54,555 bases of DNA, from contig CANLJX010000004.1 of assembly GCA_947491545.1 (NCBI GenBank), positions 1 to 54,555 of the forward strand. Direction: 5' to 3'. Positions 26,503 to 34,372 of this stretch are shown in pieces. This DNA is from Deltaproteobacteria bacterium. GTDB lineage: Bacteria > Bdellovibrionota_C > UBA2361 > OMII01. The position numbers and the translations under genes are program-made. Position 1 is the first letter of the stretch. Every line of letters begins with the position of its first letter. Under the pieces are notes generated by a model. The model was not told the DNA's origin and did no database searches. It saw only the letters and a list, made by a program, of their open reading frames with translations.

Positions 26503-27507
26503 CTACTGGTGTGAAGCCGTGCTGACGAGAGGGTCATCTTCCTCTCGCACCGGGTCAACGACGAACACCGGCAGGTTGGCGCGGAAGAGGTTGCGCAGGA
26601 AGTACTCTCCGTAGATGCCGAGCAGGAAGCATTGCACGCCTCCGAAGAAAACAATCAGCGCCACCGTGCTCGCCCAGCCTTCCTTGGTGAGGCCCAGGAA
26701 GTAAGACGTCACTGCGAAGACGAAGAGCAGCGTGCCTAGCACCAGGGCGAGTGCCCCGACGTAGAACGCGAGGCGGATCGGAAACTCGGAGTACTTGATC
26801 AAGCTATTGAGGGCTAGTGACGCCATCTTTCTGAAGGTAAAGCGTGACTGTCTTCCCTGAATCACGTCCTGCCTGTACGAGACCACTGGGGCGTCGGGGC
26901 TAAGCCAGCTAGCGAAGGCGCGCGTTGAGCCGCAGGTGTTCAGGTACGAACGCACCTGACGCAGCAGCGCGCCGTCCCATAGCTTGTAGTCCGCCATTCC
27001 GTCGAGCATGCGGAGGTGCCCGAGGCGGCGCATGAGCGAGTAGTAGCAGCGACTGGAGAGCCCCTTCATCTTTGAGAGCCGCTGGTCTGGAAGCCGGCTG
27101 GTGTGAACTATCTTCGCTCCAGCGAGCCAGTGTGGGATGAGGTCTTCAATCAGCTCCACTGGGTGCTCACCGTCAGCATCAAGCGTGATGACAACGCTGG
27201 CACCCTTTGATACTGCGAGCCGCATGCCTGCGAGCAGGGCAGCCTGGTGCCCAAAGTTTCTTAGGAGCGAAGCGTACGAGATCGTGACATCTCCTTGAGA
27301 GAGAGACTTCGAAGCCTCCTTTAGGCGAGCTTCAGTTTGGTCACGGGAACCGTCGTTTACTACCAAGACAGTCCAGCGAATTGATGGGAACTTAGAATCG
27401 GTGAGCCCCTGCAGGTAGCGCTGTACTCGCGCCAGGTAAAGCTGTATCCCCTCAGCCTCATTGAAGGCCGGCATCACCAGGAACACGTGGTTTTCAGGGG
27501 AACGCAT
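26503..27507 (-). CDS. GT2 family glycosyltransferase, ArnC/GtrB/DPM type
   Basis: A 334-residue enzyme with a cytoplasmic GT-A domain and two C-terminal membrane helices, the layout of ArnC/GtrB/dolichol-phosphate-mannose synthases. These make polyprenyl-phosphate sugars. Seen motifs are VMPAFNEAEGI, VVNDGSRDQT, the DXD-type TLDADGEHP, and membrane segments near residues 235-260 and 270-300. Its product would be the donor for the GT-C enzymes around it. The ribosome-binding site is poor. Confidence 0.88.
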   Translation of the reverse strand: MRSPENHVFLVMPAFNEAEGIQLYLARVQRYLQGLTDSKFPSIRWTVLVVNDGSRDQTEARLKEASKSLSQGDVTISYASLLRNFGHQAALLAGMRLAVSKGASVVITLDADGEHPVELIEDLIPHWLAGAKIVHTSRLPDQRLSKMKGLSSRCYYSLMRRLGHLRMLDGMADYKLWDGALLRQVRSYLNTCGSTRAFASWLSPDAPVVSYRQDVIQGRQSRFTFRKMASLALNSLIKYSEFPIRLAFYVGALALVLGTLLFVFAVTSYFLGLTKEGWASTVALIVFFGGVQCFLLGIYGEYFLRNLFRANLPVFVVDPVREEDDPLVSTASHQ

Positions 27508-27629
27508 ACGGGAAGATTCCAGCTCGGTCCGATAAGGGCAGCATCGCCACTTAGATGGACCCTACAAAGTAAGTAAGAGTGCTTCGAGACTTGAGGAGAT
27601 TCAAGAAGGAGAGGGGAAAACGCCGTTTG

Positions 27630-28925
27630 CTATCGGCTGAAGAGCTCGTCAACGGCTGGCGACATCACCCGAGAGAAGGGGGCGAGTCCGGCATCGGCAG
27701 CACTTCCCATCAGATTGGACACCTCTCGCAGGAGCTCAGAGCGTGCGTTTTTGTACAGCTCCTCCCAGCGCCGCATCGGAGCACGGAGTAAAACGGCTGC
27801 CTCCGAGAGCAATCTTATAAGCTGCTGAGCGATCTTATCGGGCGAGTGCTCCGAAGCGACGTAGCTTCGCGCTGGGGCAGTCGCCGCGGAGATATCGATC
27901 TCACAAGCGCCAGCGAGGATCGACCGAAGTTGTGAGGCCTCTGAAATGCCAGGAGTTACCTTGCACGCAACGCCCTCCGGCAGGTCCTCACCCTGAGCCA
28001 TGTCGCTTATCACGGTGAGCCGACCTGAAGCGAGGGAGAGCTGCAGGTGTGGCGCCAGGTGTCCGAAGCAGCTCGTTCGCAGGTGCACTGCCACGTGTGC
28101 TGATGCCAGGAGCTTCGACCACTCGGTCGGCGAGCTGCCTGTCGCGAGCGTGACCCCCTCGCCAGCTTCGAACTCTCTCAGCAGCATCTCTGCTGCTCGC
28201 AGGTCGCCGCCCTCAACTACCCAGGTGAGGTGCCACGGGTGAGAGAGCCCTCGCAGAGCTGCGAGCAGCTTATGGGCTCGGCTTTCAAGCCCTGTGCCGC
28301 AGAGCGCAACAACTCGGAGCGTTGAGCGCGACGGAAGGGGAGCTTGCTCGCCTAGCTCAATCGGCACCTTGAGGCACTCTGAAGCGTGCGCGCCGAGCTC
28401 GCCCTCAATGCGGTTGCTCAGCATCGTCTGGCTCTCTGTGAGCGCCCACTGTGAAGTAAAGAGGTTTAGCGGTGAAAGGGACAGCTCGCGGTACGCGCGT
28501 GGCCAGAGCTGGTGCGGCGCAACAGAGCGATCTGCAAACGGGAGCGAGCTATCGTAGAACTGCTTGATAGAGTGCTCCCACGGGCTTGTGTGCGTTGCTT
28601 CCGGCCCGAGATCGAGGAAGAAGAGGTCGTGGAACCATGTCACGCCCGGGACGATGCCGATGCTTGACCGGACGAATCGTGAGCGACGGCCATCCTCGAG
28701 CTGGTAGAAGAAGAGGTCGAACGGCTCATCGCGGTGACGTTGGTAGGCTTTCAGGTAGTGGTGGTGTGGAACGCCGTGAACCTGAGAAGCGAAGGAGTCG
28801 GAGAAAGCCTCAATCGCAAGCCGCTGGTTGAGCCTCGGCAGCAGCAGCCTGGAGCAGTGCGATGAGAGCGAGTCACTTCCCGTAAGGTCGCTGAAGAATG
28901 CGATGCGCAGCCGACGCTCGCTCAT
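27630..28925 (-). CDS. GT4-like glycosyltransferase, divergent
   Basis: A 431-residue protein with a GT-B-like layout: N-terminal RIAFFSDLTG, and a C-terminal half with VVALCGTGLESRAHKLLAAL, HLTWVVEGGDLR and APHLQLSLASGRLTVISDMAQGE, where a GT4 enzyme keeps its nucleotide-sugar site. The usual E-x7-E motif is replaced by HLQLSLASG, so activity is uncertain. Its start ATG overlaps the stop of the upstream gene at 28925 by one base (TAATG), so the two are translationally coupled. Confidence 0.7.
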   Translation of the reverse strand: MSERRLRIAFFSDLTGSDSLSSHCSRLLLPRLNQRLAIEAFSDSFASQVHGVPHHHYLKAYQRHRDEPFDLFFYQLEDGRRSRFVRSSIGIVPGVTWFHDLFFLDLGPEATHTSPWEHSIKQFYDSSLPFADRSVAPHQLWPRAYRELSLSPLNLFTSQWALTESQTMLSNRIEGELGAHASECLKVPIELGEQAPLPSRSTLRVVALCGTGLESRAHKLLAALRGLSHPWHLTWVVEGGDLRAAEMLLREFEAGEGVTLATGSSPTEWSKLLASAHVAVHLRTSCFGHLAPHLQLSLASGRLTVISDMAQGEDLPEGVACKVTPGISEASQLRSILAGACEIDISAATAPARSYVASEHSPDKIAQQLIRLLSEAAVLLRAPMRRWEELYKNARSELLREVSNLMGSAADAGLAPFSRVMSPAVDELFSR

Positions 28926-30019
28926 TACGCCCCCACGGCTTTGGCTGAGGAGTTCGTTGCAAGTGGCGACAGCAGGCCGTCAATCACTGCATCCCAGCCA
29001 GCCGAGAGCATCCCTGACCCTTCGATCATGCTCCGGCCGGCACTTCCGAGCCGCTGCCCGAGCGCTGGCTCTGAGAGAAGCAGGTTGCAGGCATGGGCGA
29101 TAGCCGCTGGTGATGGCTCAACAACGAATCCGTTCTCTCCGTCGCGAACGAACTCAAGGGTGCCACCGCTGTCAGCGGCTGTGATCACAGGGCGGCTGCT
29201 TGCCATCGCCTCAAGTGTCACGTAGCCGTAGTCCTCGTTGAAGGGCGCGTAGAACACGGCGAGCGACTTCGCATACAGCCCCAACAAATCCTCGTCGCTC
29301 ACGCGCCCAAGGAACGAGACTCGGGACTCAAGGCCGTGCTGCCTGATGACGTTAGAGAAGTACTCCATCGCGCCTGGCTCGTCGGGCACGCCAACCACCT
29401 TGAGCGAGAGGGAAGGGGTGTGCGCCAGTGCGTTGATCATCAGGTCGAGGCGCTTGATGCGGCAGATGCGGCCCACTGAAAGGATGTACGGTTCTGCTGC
29501 CGCGCTGAAGTATCGGTCGCCGAGGGGCAGGGGCGGATAGAGAACCGTCGATGAGAGGCCGTTAAAGGCTTTGAGCCGCTCTGCCACGTTCTTTGAGATG
29601 CATGAGCGGAACGCACACTCGCCGAGTGCTACGTTGTCGCCGTCAGTCAGCATGCGCCGCATGCTCTCATCGCGCGGGTCGTCGCCGATGTCCGAGAACT
29701 GTGTGCCGTGCAGGTCGTAGATCGAGCGGAGCTGATGCACGAGCCAGACGCTCTTGCGCGGATGGCGGGCGTAGTAGCTTGGAAACTTCGTTGCGATAAC
29801 GAGATCGATCCTCTGGCCCGCGAAGCTCTCCAGGTCGAGACTCCTCCACATGGCAGCCTGAACGAGCAGGTTCTGCTTCGGGAGCGGGTTGAAGGGCAGC
29901 TCGATCTGGTCCACCTCGTGGCCGCGCTCGCGCAGCTTCTTCACGAGGCTCGCGACGAGCACCTCCTGCCCTCCGTGCGTGAAGGGCACCTTGACTCCGA
30001 GCACTAGGATGCGCGCCAT
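28925..30019 (-). CDS. GT4 family glycosyltransferase
   Basis: A 364-residue cytoplasmic GT-B enzyme transferring a sugar from a nucleotide donor. Seen are VPFTHGGQEVLVASLVKKLRERGHEV at the N terminus, YILSVGRICRIKRLDLMINA at the inter-domain start of the second Rossmann fold, and the donor-site motif FNEDYGYVTLEAMASSRPVI. It overlaps the next gene by one base and is separated by two bases from the upstream methyltransferase, forming a tight three-gene unit. Confidence 0.9.
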   Translation of the reverse strand: MARILVLGVKVPFTHGGQEVLVASLVKKLRERGHEVDQIELPFNPLPKQNLLVQAAMWRSLDLESFAGQRIDLVIATKFPSYYARHPRKSVWLVHQLRSIYDLHGTQFSDIGDDPRDESMRRMLTDGDNVALGECAFRSCISKNVAERLKAFNGLSSTVLYPPLPLGDRYFSAAAEPYILSVGRICRIKRLDLMINALAHTPSLSLKVVGVPDEPGAMEYFSNVIRQHGLESRVSFLGRVSDEDLLGLYAKSLAVFYAPFNEDYGYVTLEAMASSRPVITAADSGGTLEFVRDGENGFVVEPSPAAIAHACNLLLSEPALGQRLGSAGRSMIEGSGMLSAGWDAVIDGLLSPLATNSSAKAVGA

Positions 30020-30021
30020 GG

Positions 30022-31368
30022 CTAGGGCACCTCAAGCACAAGGCAGTAGTCCTGGGAGCCGTACAGCAGGGCGTTGAGCTGCTTGATGTTCTCGTTGATG
30101 CGAGAGATGGCATCCTTCACGGCTGGCAGGTGGCTTGAGTCAACAGGGATCTCTTTGAGGAGCTGGTTCGGTGATACTGGCGAGAGCGGCAGCACCTCCT
30201 TGATTGCGAGGCCAGCGAGGGTCGCCATGTACCCAAGCGTGTCGGGGTGCATCGGCCAGACGTGGGTCGGGTCACGGAAGTAGTTTGATGAGAGAGCGAG
30301 CACTGACTGCGGATTAATCGTCTCAAACGCAACTGTTGAGCCGGGCAGCAGCTTCGCCTTCGCTAGTGCAAATAGCTCATGCAGCTGCTGGCGGGTGAGA
30401 TGCTCAACAACTTGAATAGCAACGAGCCCGCCGAGTGAGCGGTCAGGCAGGGAGCGCAAATGCGCGATCCCGTCGCCGAACTGCGTGTTGCAGCCGGCCG
30501 CATTTGCGACGTTGACCATCGCCGGATCGAGATCGACACCGTACGATTCAATTTTATCGCTCTTGAGGAGCCGCTGTAGCTCTCCGCGGCCTGAGCCAAT
30601 CTCAAGCACCTTCCCCTTCGCTGTGGCGAACATCGGTGGATAGACCTTGAGCCGACGCTCGATCTCAGCCTCGCTGCCACGGAAGCGATTTTCGAGGAGC
30701 AGGTACGAGATGTCTGCTGGGGCAGCACTACCGGGAGCTTCTGCAGCGCTAGGCGGAGTGGTGTTGCAAATCGTCGCCTGGTTGTTGAGCATCCCCTCTA
30801 GCCCACGAATCATCTGGTCGAGGGTCTTTACACGTCCCTCAAAGGCGACGCTCAGGTCCCGGAGCTGCTTCTCAACGCCAAAGATGGCCAGCGACTTCTC
30901 GTCGTCTACGCGGGCGAGGCGAGAGAGGGCCTGGTTGTCGCGAGCATCGACGTAGCGCGCCATGTCGTTTAAGAAGCGCACGAGGTTTATGTGAAAGTCT
31001 TCCTCCGCTTGGAGGTAATCGCGCAACACAGCATCGCGCGTGAAGACGGTGAGGAAACGCTTGAACTTGACCAGCAGCCGCCCGAGCAAGCCCCGGCGAT
31101 GCGTGGTTATTGAGGCCTCAGAGATATTTCCGCGAAAGGAGAAGGAGCGGTTGAGCAGCTTAAGCTCCTCTGATCGCTGCATGTCGCCGTAGCTTATCCC
31201 GTTCTCATCAGCGAATCGGACAGCGGCTTTGGAGAGACCAGCTCGGGAGTCGAGGCTTGAGTCGATGTCGCTCTTAATTCGCTCGCGGATCTCAGCCATC
31301 AGGGCGGGGATGTCCGGGCGTTCCTGTGGGCCAGCCTGTTTTGCAAGCTCTCGTACTGACTCTGACAT
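30022..31368 (-). CDS. WbdD-like SAM methyltransferase with helical N terminus
   Basis: A 448-residue protein (start ATG 31368, AGGA about 12 bases upstream). Residues about 1-200 are charged and helical, with coiled-coil-like stretches (DVFAFEGRVKTLDQM-type region around 180). The C-terminal half is a class I methyltransferase: GKVLEIGSGRGELQRL, YGVDLDPAMV, AIQVVEHLTRQQL. It resembles the O-antigen chain-terminating methyltransferases that cap a growing polysaccharide and set its length. No kinase domain is seen. It heads the methyltransferase-GT4-GT4 transcript, consistent with chain termination of a glycan made by those enzymes. Confidence 0.8.
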   Translation of the reverse strand: MSESVRELAKQAGPQERPDIPALMAEIRERIKSDIDSSLDSRAGLSKAAVRFADENGISYGDMQRSEELKLLNRSFSFRGNISEASITTHRRGLLGRLLVKFKRFLTVFTRDAVLRDYLQAEEDFHINLVRFLNDMARYVDARDNQALSRLARVDDEKSLAIFGVEKQLRDLSVAFEGRVKTLDQMIRGLEGMLNNQATICNTTPPSAAEAPGSAAPADISYLLLENRFRGSEAEIERRLKVYPPMFATAKGKVLEIGSGRGELQRLLKSDKIESYGVDLDPAMVNVANAAGCNTQFGDGIAHLRSLPDRSLGGLVAIQVVEHLTRQQLHELFALAKAKLLPGSTVAFETINPQSVLALSSNYFRDPTHVWPMHPDTLGYMATLAGLAIKEVLPLSPVSPNQLLKEIPVDSSHLPAVKDAISRINENIKQLNALLYGSQDYCLVLEVP

Positions 31369-31469
31369 GTGCAACACTTCCTCCCGGCGGGCGATTCCCC
31401 GCAAACGGCTATCCTGTAGAGTTAGGCGCGAGCCGTCAAGTGCCCGAAAGGGGAAAAAGCGCAGCTACT

Positions 31470-32789
31470 TCAGTGAGTTGAGCCGAGAATTGAGGCTGCG
31501 ACGTGCTGAGCACGCTCGCGCAGCTCCCTAACAGCGGTAATCTCCCACAGCACCTCCTTCTGAAGTGGCCCCACCACAGCGAAATTGGGTCGGTGCGGAA
31601 CCCCTTCGGTGTCGAGACCAAGCGCTAGCTGGCCTGGTCGGATCAGCTGCTGAGCAACGAGGCTCGCCACCAGGGGATGGTCGATCCGACGAATGTCGCC
31701 CTCTGGCCCAGCACACATGAAGCCTGCGTCGAAGCGGAGCCGCTCGGCTTCTCCGCCACAGCCCCGCAGCGTGACAACAGCTTCACGGGCTGATACCTCG
31801 GACACCTTGCCGGCCCGGATCGTCAACCGCCCTGCTGCTTGCAGCTCGCGGATGGCCTGCAGGTGCTCGTGCGGGATGCGGTGCCGATGAATCTCCCAGA
31901 AGGGGCGCAGGTGCCGGAGAAAAGCCCGTTGCTCAGTCAGAGAGAGGTTGGTCCACATCTGCTGGATCTTTGGCCGCATGGCGTCGAACACGGGCTGCGA
32001 CGAGCCGCACGCGCGCGATGCTTTGCGAATCGTCTTGAGCAGCGCAAAGGCCGTGCCAGGGTTCTCCCAGGACGGGGGAAGCGAGGCGCTGGGAAAAGAT
32101 GCTGGGTCTTCGTGCGAGAGAGGGAAGCGCCCGTTACGAGAGACAACCGAGTAGTGACCCTTAAAGCCGCGCCCCTCGCTCTCCATGATCACGTCGACTG
32201 CAGTGAGCGAGCTCCCGAGGATAAAAAGCTTGCGCAGCTGATCGAGGTCTCGGTAGCTCTGCGGGTTAAAAGGCTCTCGTAGGGCGCCTTTGGTTCCTAC
32301 ATCGCCAACACCACGACGTAAAATGTTCCCGATCGCGAGCACAACGCTGGCAGCCTCTAGTTGCTCCCCGCTCGCAAGCAGCAGGGCAAAGGATGAGCCA
32401 TCCGGTCGCTGTGTTACCTCAACCACCTCGTCCGTCTTGAGAGTCAAGCGCTGAGGCTCTCGCTGCACCGCTTCAGAGACCAGCTCCTGCAGGTAGAGCC
32501 CGTACTGCTGCCGGGAGATGAAGCTCTCGCCTGAAACAGTTGGCTCCCCCTTTTGTAGCCAATGAAGGAAGCCTTCCGGCTCCTGCGGAAAAGCCCCCAT
32601 CGCCTTAGCGCGCACGTTGAGCTTGAAGCGGTGGCTCGGGACTGTGTAGGCAAGACCGGGACCAAACGTCCCGCGCGGGTCGAAAAGCACCACGCGCAGA
32701 TCGTCTGGGGCATTTGGCTGACGAAGGATATTAAGAGCCGTCAGCGAGCCGCTAAAGCCGGCTCCTATGATGGCGATTGTGTGCGGCAT
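31470..32789 (-). CDS. FAD/NAD(P)-binding protein (NAD_binding_9-like)
   Basis: A 439-residue cytoplasmic protein beginning with a dinucleotide-binding GXGXXG motif (AIIGAGFSGSLTALNIL) and the FDPRGTFGPGLAYTV segment. A second nucleotide-binding region follows (ASVVLAIGNIL, LFILGSSLTAVDVIMES). This matches the family of FAD-NAD(P)-binding proteins related to hydroxylases and uncharacterised oxidoreductases. A reaction cannot be assigned. It lies about 100 bases upstream of the methyltransferase on the same strand, and a shared transcript is possible. Confidence 0.8.
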   Translation of the reverse strand: MPHTIAIIGAGFSGSLTALNILRQPNAPDDLRVVLFDPRGTFGPGLAYTVPSHRFKLNVRAKAMGAFPQEPEGFLHWLQKGEPTVSGESFISRQQYGLYLQELVSEAVQREPQRLTLKTDEVVEVTQRPDGSSFALLLASGEQLEAASVVLAIGNILRRGVGDVGTKGALREPFNPQSYRDLDQLRKLFILGSSLTAVDVIMESEGRGFKGHYSVVSRNGRFPLSHEDPASFPSASLPPSWENPGTAFALLKTIRKASRACGSSQPVFDAMRPKIQQMWTNLSLTEQRAFLRHLRPFWEIHRHRIPHEHLQAIRELQAAGRLTIRAGKVSEVSAREAVVTLRGCGGEAERLRFDAGFMCAGPEGDIRRIDHPLVASLVAQQLIRPGQLALGLDTEGVPHRPNFAVVGPLQKEVLWEITAVRELRERAQHVAASILGSTH

Positions 32790-32925
32790 GGCGAGACCTT
32801 AGCACCCTGAAGGTGGGTGAAAAAGGGGATAGAGGTGCTCTGCAGAAAACACGTGGAGTCTCAAAGCAGATTGTAAAGGGGCATAGCATTCCTCATCCTA
32901 ATCCTTCTCTTTCTCGTGCAGCTGC

Positions 32926-32953
32926 ACCGACTCCTGATCATAATCGAGTCGGT
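32926..32953. repeat. ACCGACTC/GAGTCGGT inverted repeat
   Basis: A perfect 8-bp inverted repeat with a 12-base centre, about 140 bases upstream of the FAD/NAD(P)-binding protein start. It could be an operator or a terminator stem, but no T-run follows. Confidence 0.45.
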
Positions 32954-33136
32954 AGGAGTAGTTGTTATGCCGGTCAATCCTGCCCGGTGCCGTGCCCGGG
33001 TAAGGTGTGCGCAGCATGTGCCGCACTAACCGGGAGCGGCCACGGTAACGGGTCCGGTTCCGGCTGCGGCTCCGCAGCGCTCAGCGGAACGTGCACATTC
33101 ACGTTGGGGGCTGGTATGGGCAGAAGGGGGAGTTTC

Positions 33137-33210
33137 ACAAAGAGAGCGGCGAGGACCGAGAGAGGGGGATTTATTCCCCACCCCCTCTCTGTTCTCGCTG
33201 CTCTCTTTGT
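33137..33210. repeat. ACAAAGAG palindromic repeat, copy 5
   Basis: The left arm is ACAAAGAGAGCGGCGAGG and the right arm CTGTTCTCGCTGCTCTCTTTGT, around a centre GAGAGGGGGATTTATTCCCC. Confidence 0.8.
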
Positions 33211-33233
33211 TCAAATGATTGGTTGCATATGCT

Positions 33234-33279
33234 CCCGTTCCCGTTCCCGTTCCCGTTCCCGTTCCCGTTCCCGTTCCCG
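33234..33279. repeat. CCCGTT hexanucleotide microsatellite (7 perfect units)
   Basis: Seven perfect CCCGTT units (33234-33275) are followed by a partial CCCG. The complementary strand therefore reads GGGAAC repeated, with eight GGG runs separated by three bases. That satisfies a strong G-quadruplex pattern. The length may vary between strains by slippage. Confidence 0.9.
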
Positions 33280-33323
33280 AGCGCGAGGATGGATGTGTGT
33301 GGGGGAGCAGAAGGGGGAGTTTT

Positions 33324-33390
33324 ACAAAGAGAGCGGCGAGGCCGGAGAGAGGGGGGATTTATTTCCCACCCGTCGCTGTTCTCTTTTTTC
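33324..33390. repeat. ACAAAGAG palindromic repeat, copy 6 (degenerate right arm)
   Basis: The left arm is intact (ACAAAGAGAGCGGCGAGG). The right arm is shortened to CGTCGCTGTTCTCTTTTTTC, so the palindrome no longer closes fully. Confidence 0.75.
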
Positions 33391-33566
33391 AAATAACTGG
33401 TCGGATATGTTCCCGTTCCCGGGCAAGAAGTGTTGCGGCGAGTGTTCCACCAACCGGGAGCGGCCACGGCACCGGTTCCGGCTGCGGCTCCGCAGCGCTT
33501 AGCGGAACTACTTGTGTACGTAAACGTGAACGCACCCGAAATAGGGGTCATTTGGACTGCGCAGAC

Positions 33567-33622
33567 GAGGACGAGGAATCCAGTGCAAGTGCAGGAGAAG
33601 GAGGACGAGCAGGGGAAGGATT
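33567..33622. repeat. GTGCAAGTGCAGGAG intergenic repeat, copy A
   Basis: The segment around CCAGTGCAAGTGCAGGAGAA matches 50717-50770 with scattered differences, including flanking AGGA units and the following AGGGGAA. Further similarity (GACACGTGTTCTAC versus GACATGTTTTCTAC) continues downstream. Function is unknown. Confidence 0.65.
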
Positions 33623-33711
33623 GGGAAGAGAGCGGCGGGCTATTTAGCCTCGGTCGGGAGGACACGTGTTCTACTTGGCATGTCCGTTACCCTTTTCGCT
33701 GGGTCACGGCA

Positions 33712-34326
33712 TCACAGCTCAGCGTGGTAGCACCCACTCCTCGTCGCTCGTTCAGTTGCCTCACCGTAATTCGAAAAGAAGGTCTCGCCTTCGCCAAAGA
33801 CACGCATGGATCGCAGGGGAGGGGAGTAGCAGTGCACGGTCACGAGATCCTCGCCGCTGCTAGAGTAGTTCGCCACGAGGTGGATGTCGTTGTCTGAGCT
33901 GACGGTGACCTCCCCCGAAGAGACTGCATGGCTGCCTGAGGGGATCAGGGGGCCCATCCCAGAAGCCGTAAATCCTATCTCGATAGCCTCCCCACGCATC
34001 ACGTATACTCCGCAGGTCGAGCCGGCGTGGTTGTGGATCGGGGTGCGCTGTCCTGGTCGCCAGCAGAGCAGGAGCACGTCGACGAAGCTGTTTGAGAAAA
34101 TCCGGTTGCGGCAGTAGGATTCGGCATCGAATCGCTCGAAGGTGGCGAGCTCGCTGGTGCATTTAGAGAGGGAGGCGAGTAGCTCTCGAACTTCTCTCTC
34201 AGAGAGGGGGCTGGCCAGCTCGTGCAGCGTTCGTAATGACCCGAGAAGTCTTCGGGGGGTGTCCGCACGCTCGTCCGAGCAAAGGTGCTGGGTAATCTGC
34301 TGTGAGAGGGCTGCTGAGTTCCGCAT
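33712..34326 (-). CDS. cysteine dioxygenase (cupin), type I
   Basis: The product is 204 residues from the ATG at 34326. The cupin motif PIHNHAGSTCGVYVM supplies two iron ligands (His98, His100), and DIHLVAN supplies the third (His149). VHCYSPP carries the catalytic Tyr (Tyr167), with the preceding His165. A Cys (Cys105) sits five residues after the second His, the same spacing as Cys93 in mammalian enzymes, which forms a Cys-Tyr crosslink; many bacterial homologues have Gly there. The enzyme oxidises cysteine to cysteine sulfinate. It is divergent from an Rrf2 regulator. No clear ribosome-binding site precedes the start. The frame remains open to 34431. Confidence 0.88.
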   Translation of the reverse strand: MRNSAALSQQITQHLCSDERADTPRRLLGSLRTLHELASPLSEREVRELLASLSKCTSELATFERFDAESYCRNRIFSNSFVDVLLLCWRPGQRTPIHNHAGSTCGVYVMRGEAIEIGFTASGMGPLIPSGSHAVSSGEVTVSSDNDIHLVANYSSSGEDLVTVHCYSPPLRSMRVFGEGETFFSNYGEATERATRSGCYHAEL

Positions 34327-34342
34327 ACCGAGTCGTAGGAGA

Positions 34343-34372
34343 TGTTTACTTAGTTTATCGGGTTTGTAAACA
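34343..34372. promoter_or_regulatory. TGTTTAC/GTAAACA palindrome between CDO and Rrf2 genes
   Basis: A perfect 7-bp inverted repeat separated by 16 bases fills the 46-bp gap between the divergent starts and ends one base before the Rrf2 ATG. Its position fits an operator controlling both genes, probably bound by the Rrf2 protein itself. This is inference from position and symmetry. Confidence 0.55.

Larger units (their letters stand above)
32995..33545. repeat. direct duplication of a composite repeat module
   Basis: The block ACCGGGAGCGGCCACGG to GCTCCGCAGCGCT occurs at about 33039-33083 and again at 33459-33500. The segment GCAGAAGGGGGAGTTT plus the palindrome and GTTCCCG tail occurs at about 33119-33240 and again at 33308-33425. 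The two halves have diverged by scattered substitutions and a deletion in the second palindrome. Confidence 0.75.
32790..33711. other. 922-bp intergenic region made almost wholly of repeats
   Basis: The largest gap in the window. It holds an ACCGACTC/GAGTCGGT hairpin (32926-32953), two GC-rich blocks, two ACAAAGAG palindromes, a CCCGTT microsatellite and a 33567-33622 segment that recurs at 50717-50770. Open frames that cross it show only repeat-derived low-complexity translations (for example Pro-Val or Ser-Arg runs), so I call no gene. Confidence 0.75.

Noticed and set aside
32777-33897. several overlapping open frames across the repeat cluster
   Set aside because: Their translations are microsatellite and palindrome products (runs of Pro-Val and Ser-Arg) and change frame with each repeat unit.
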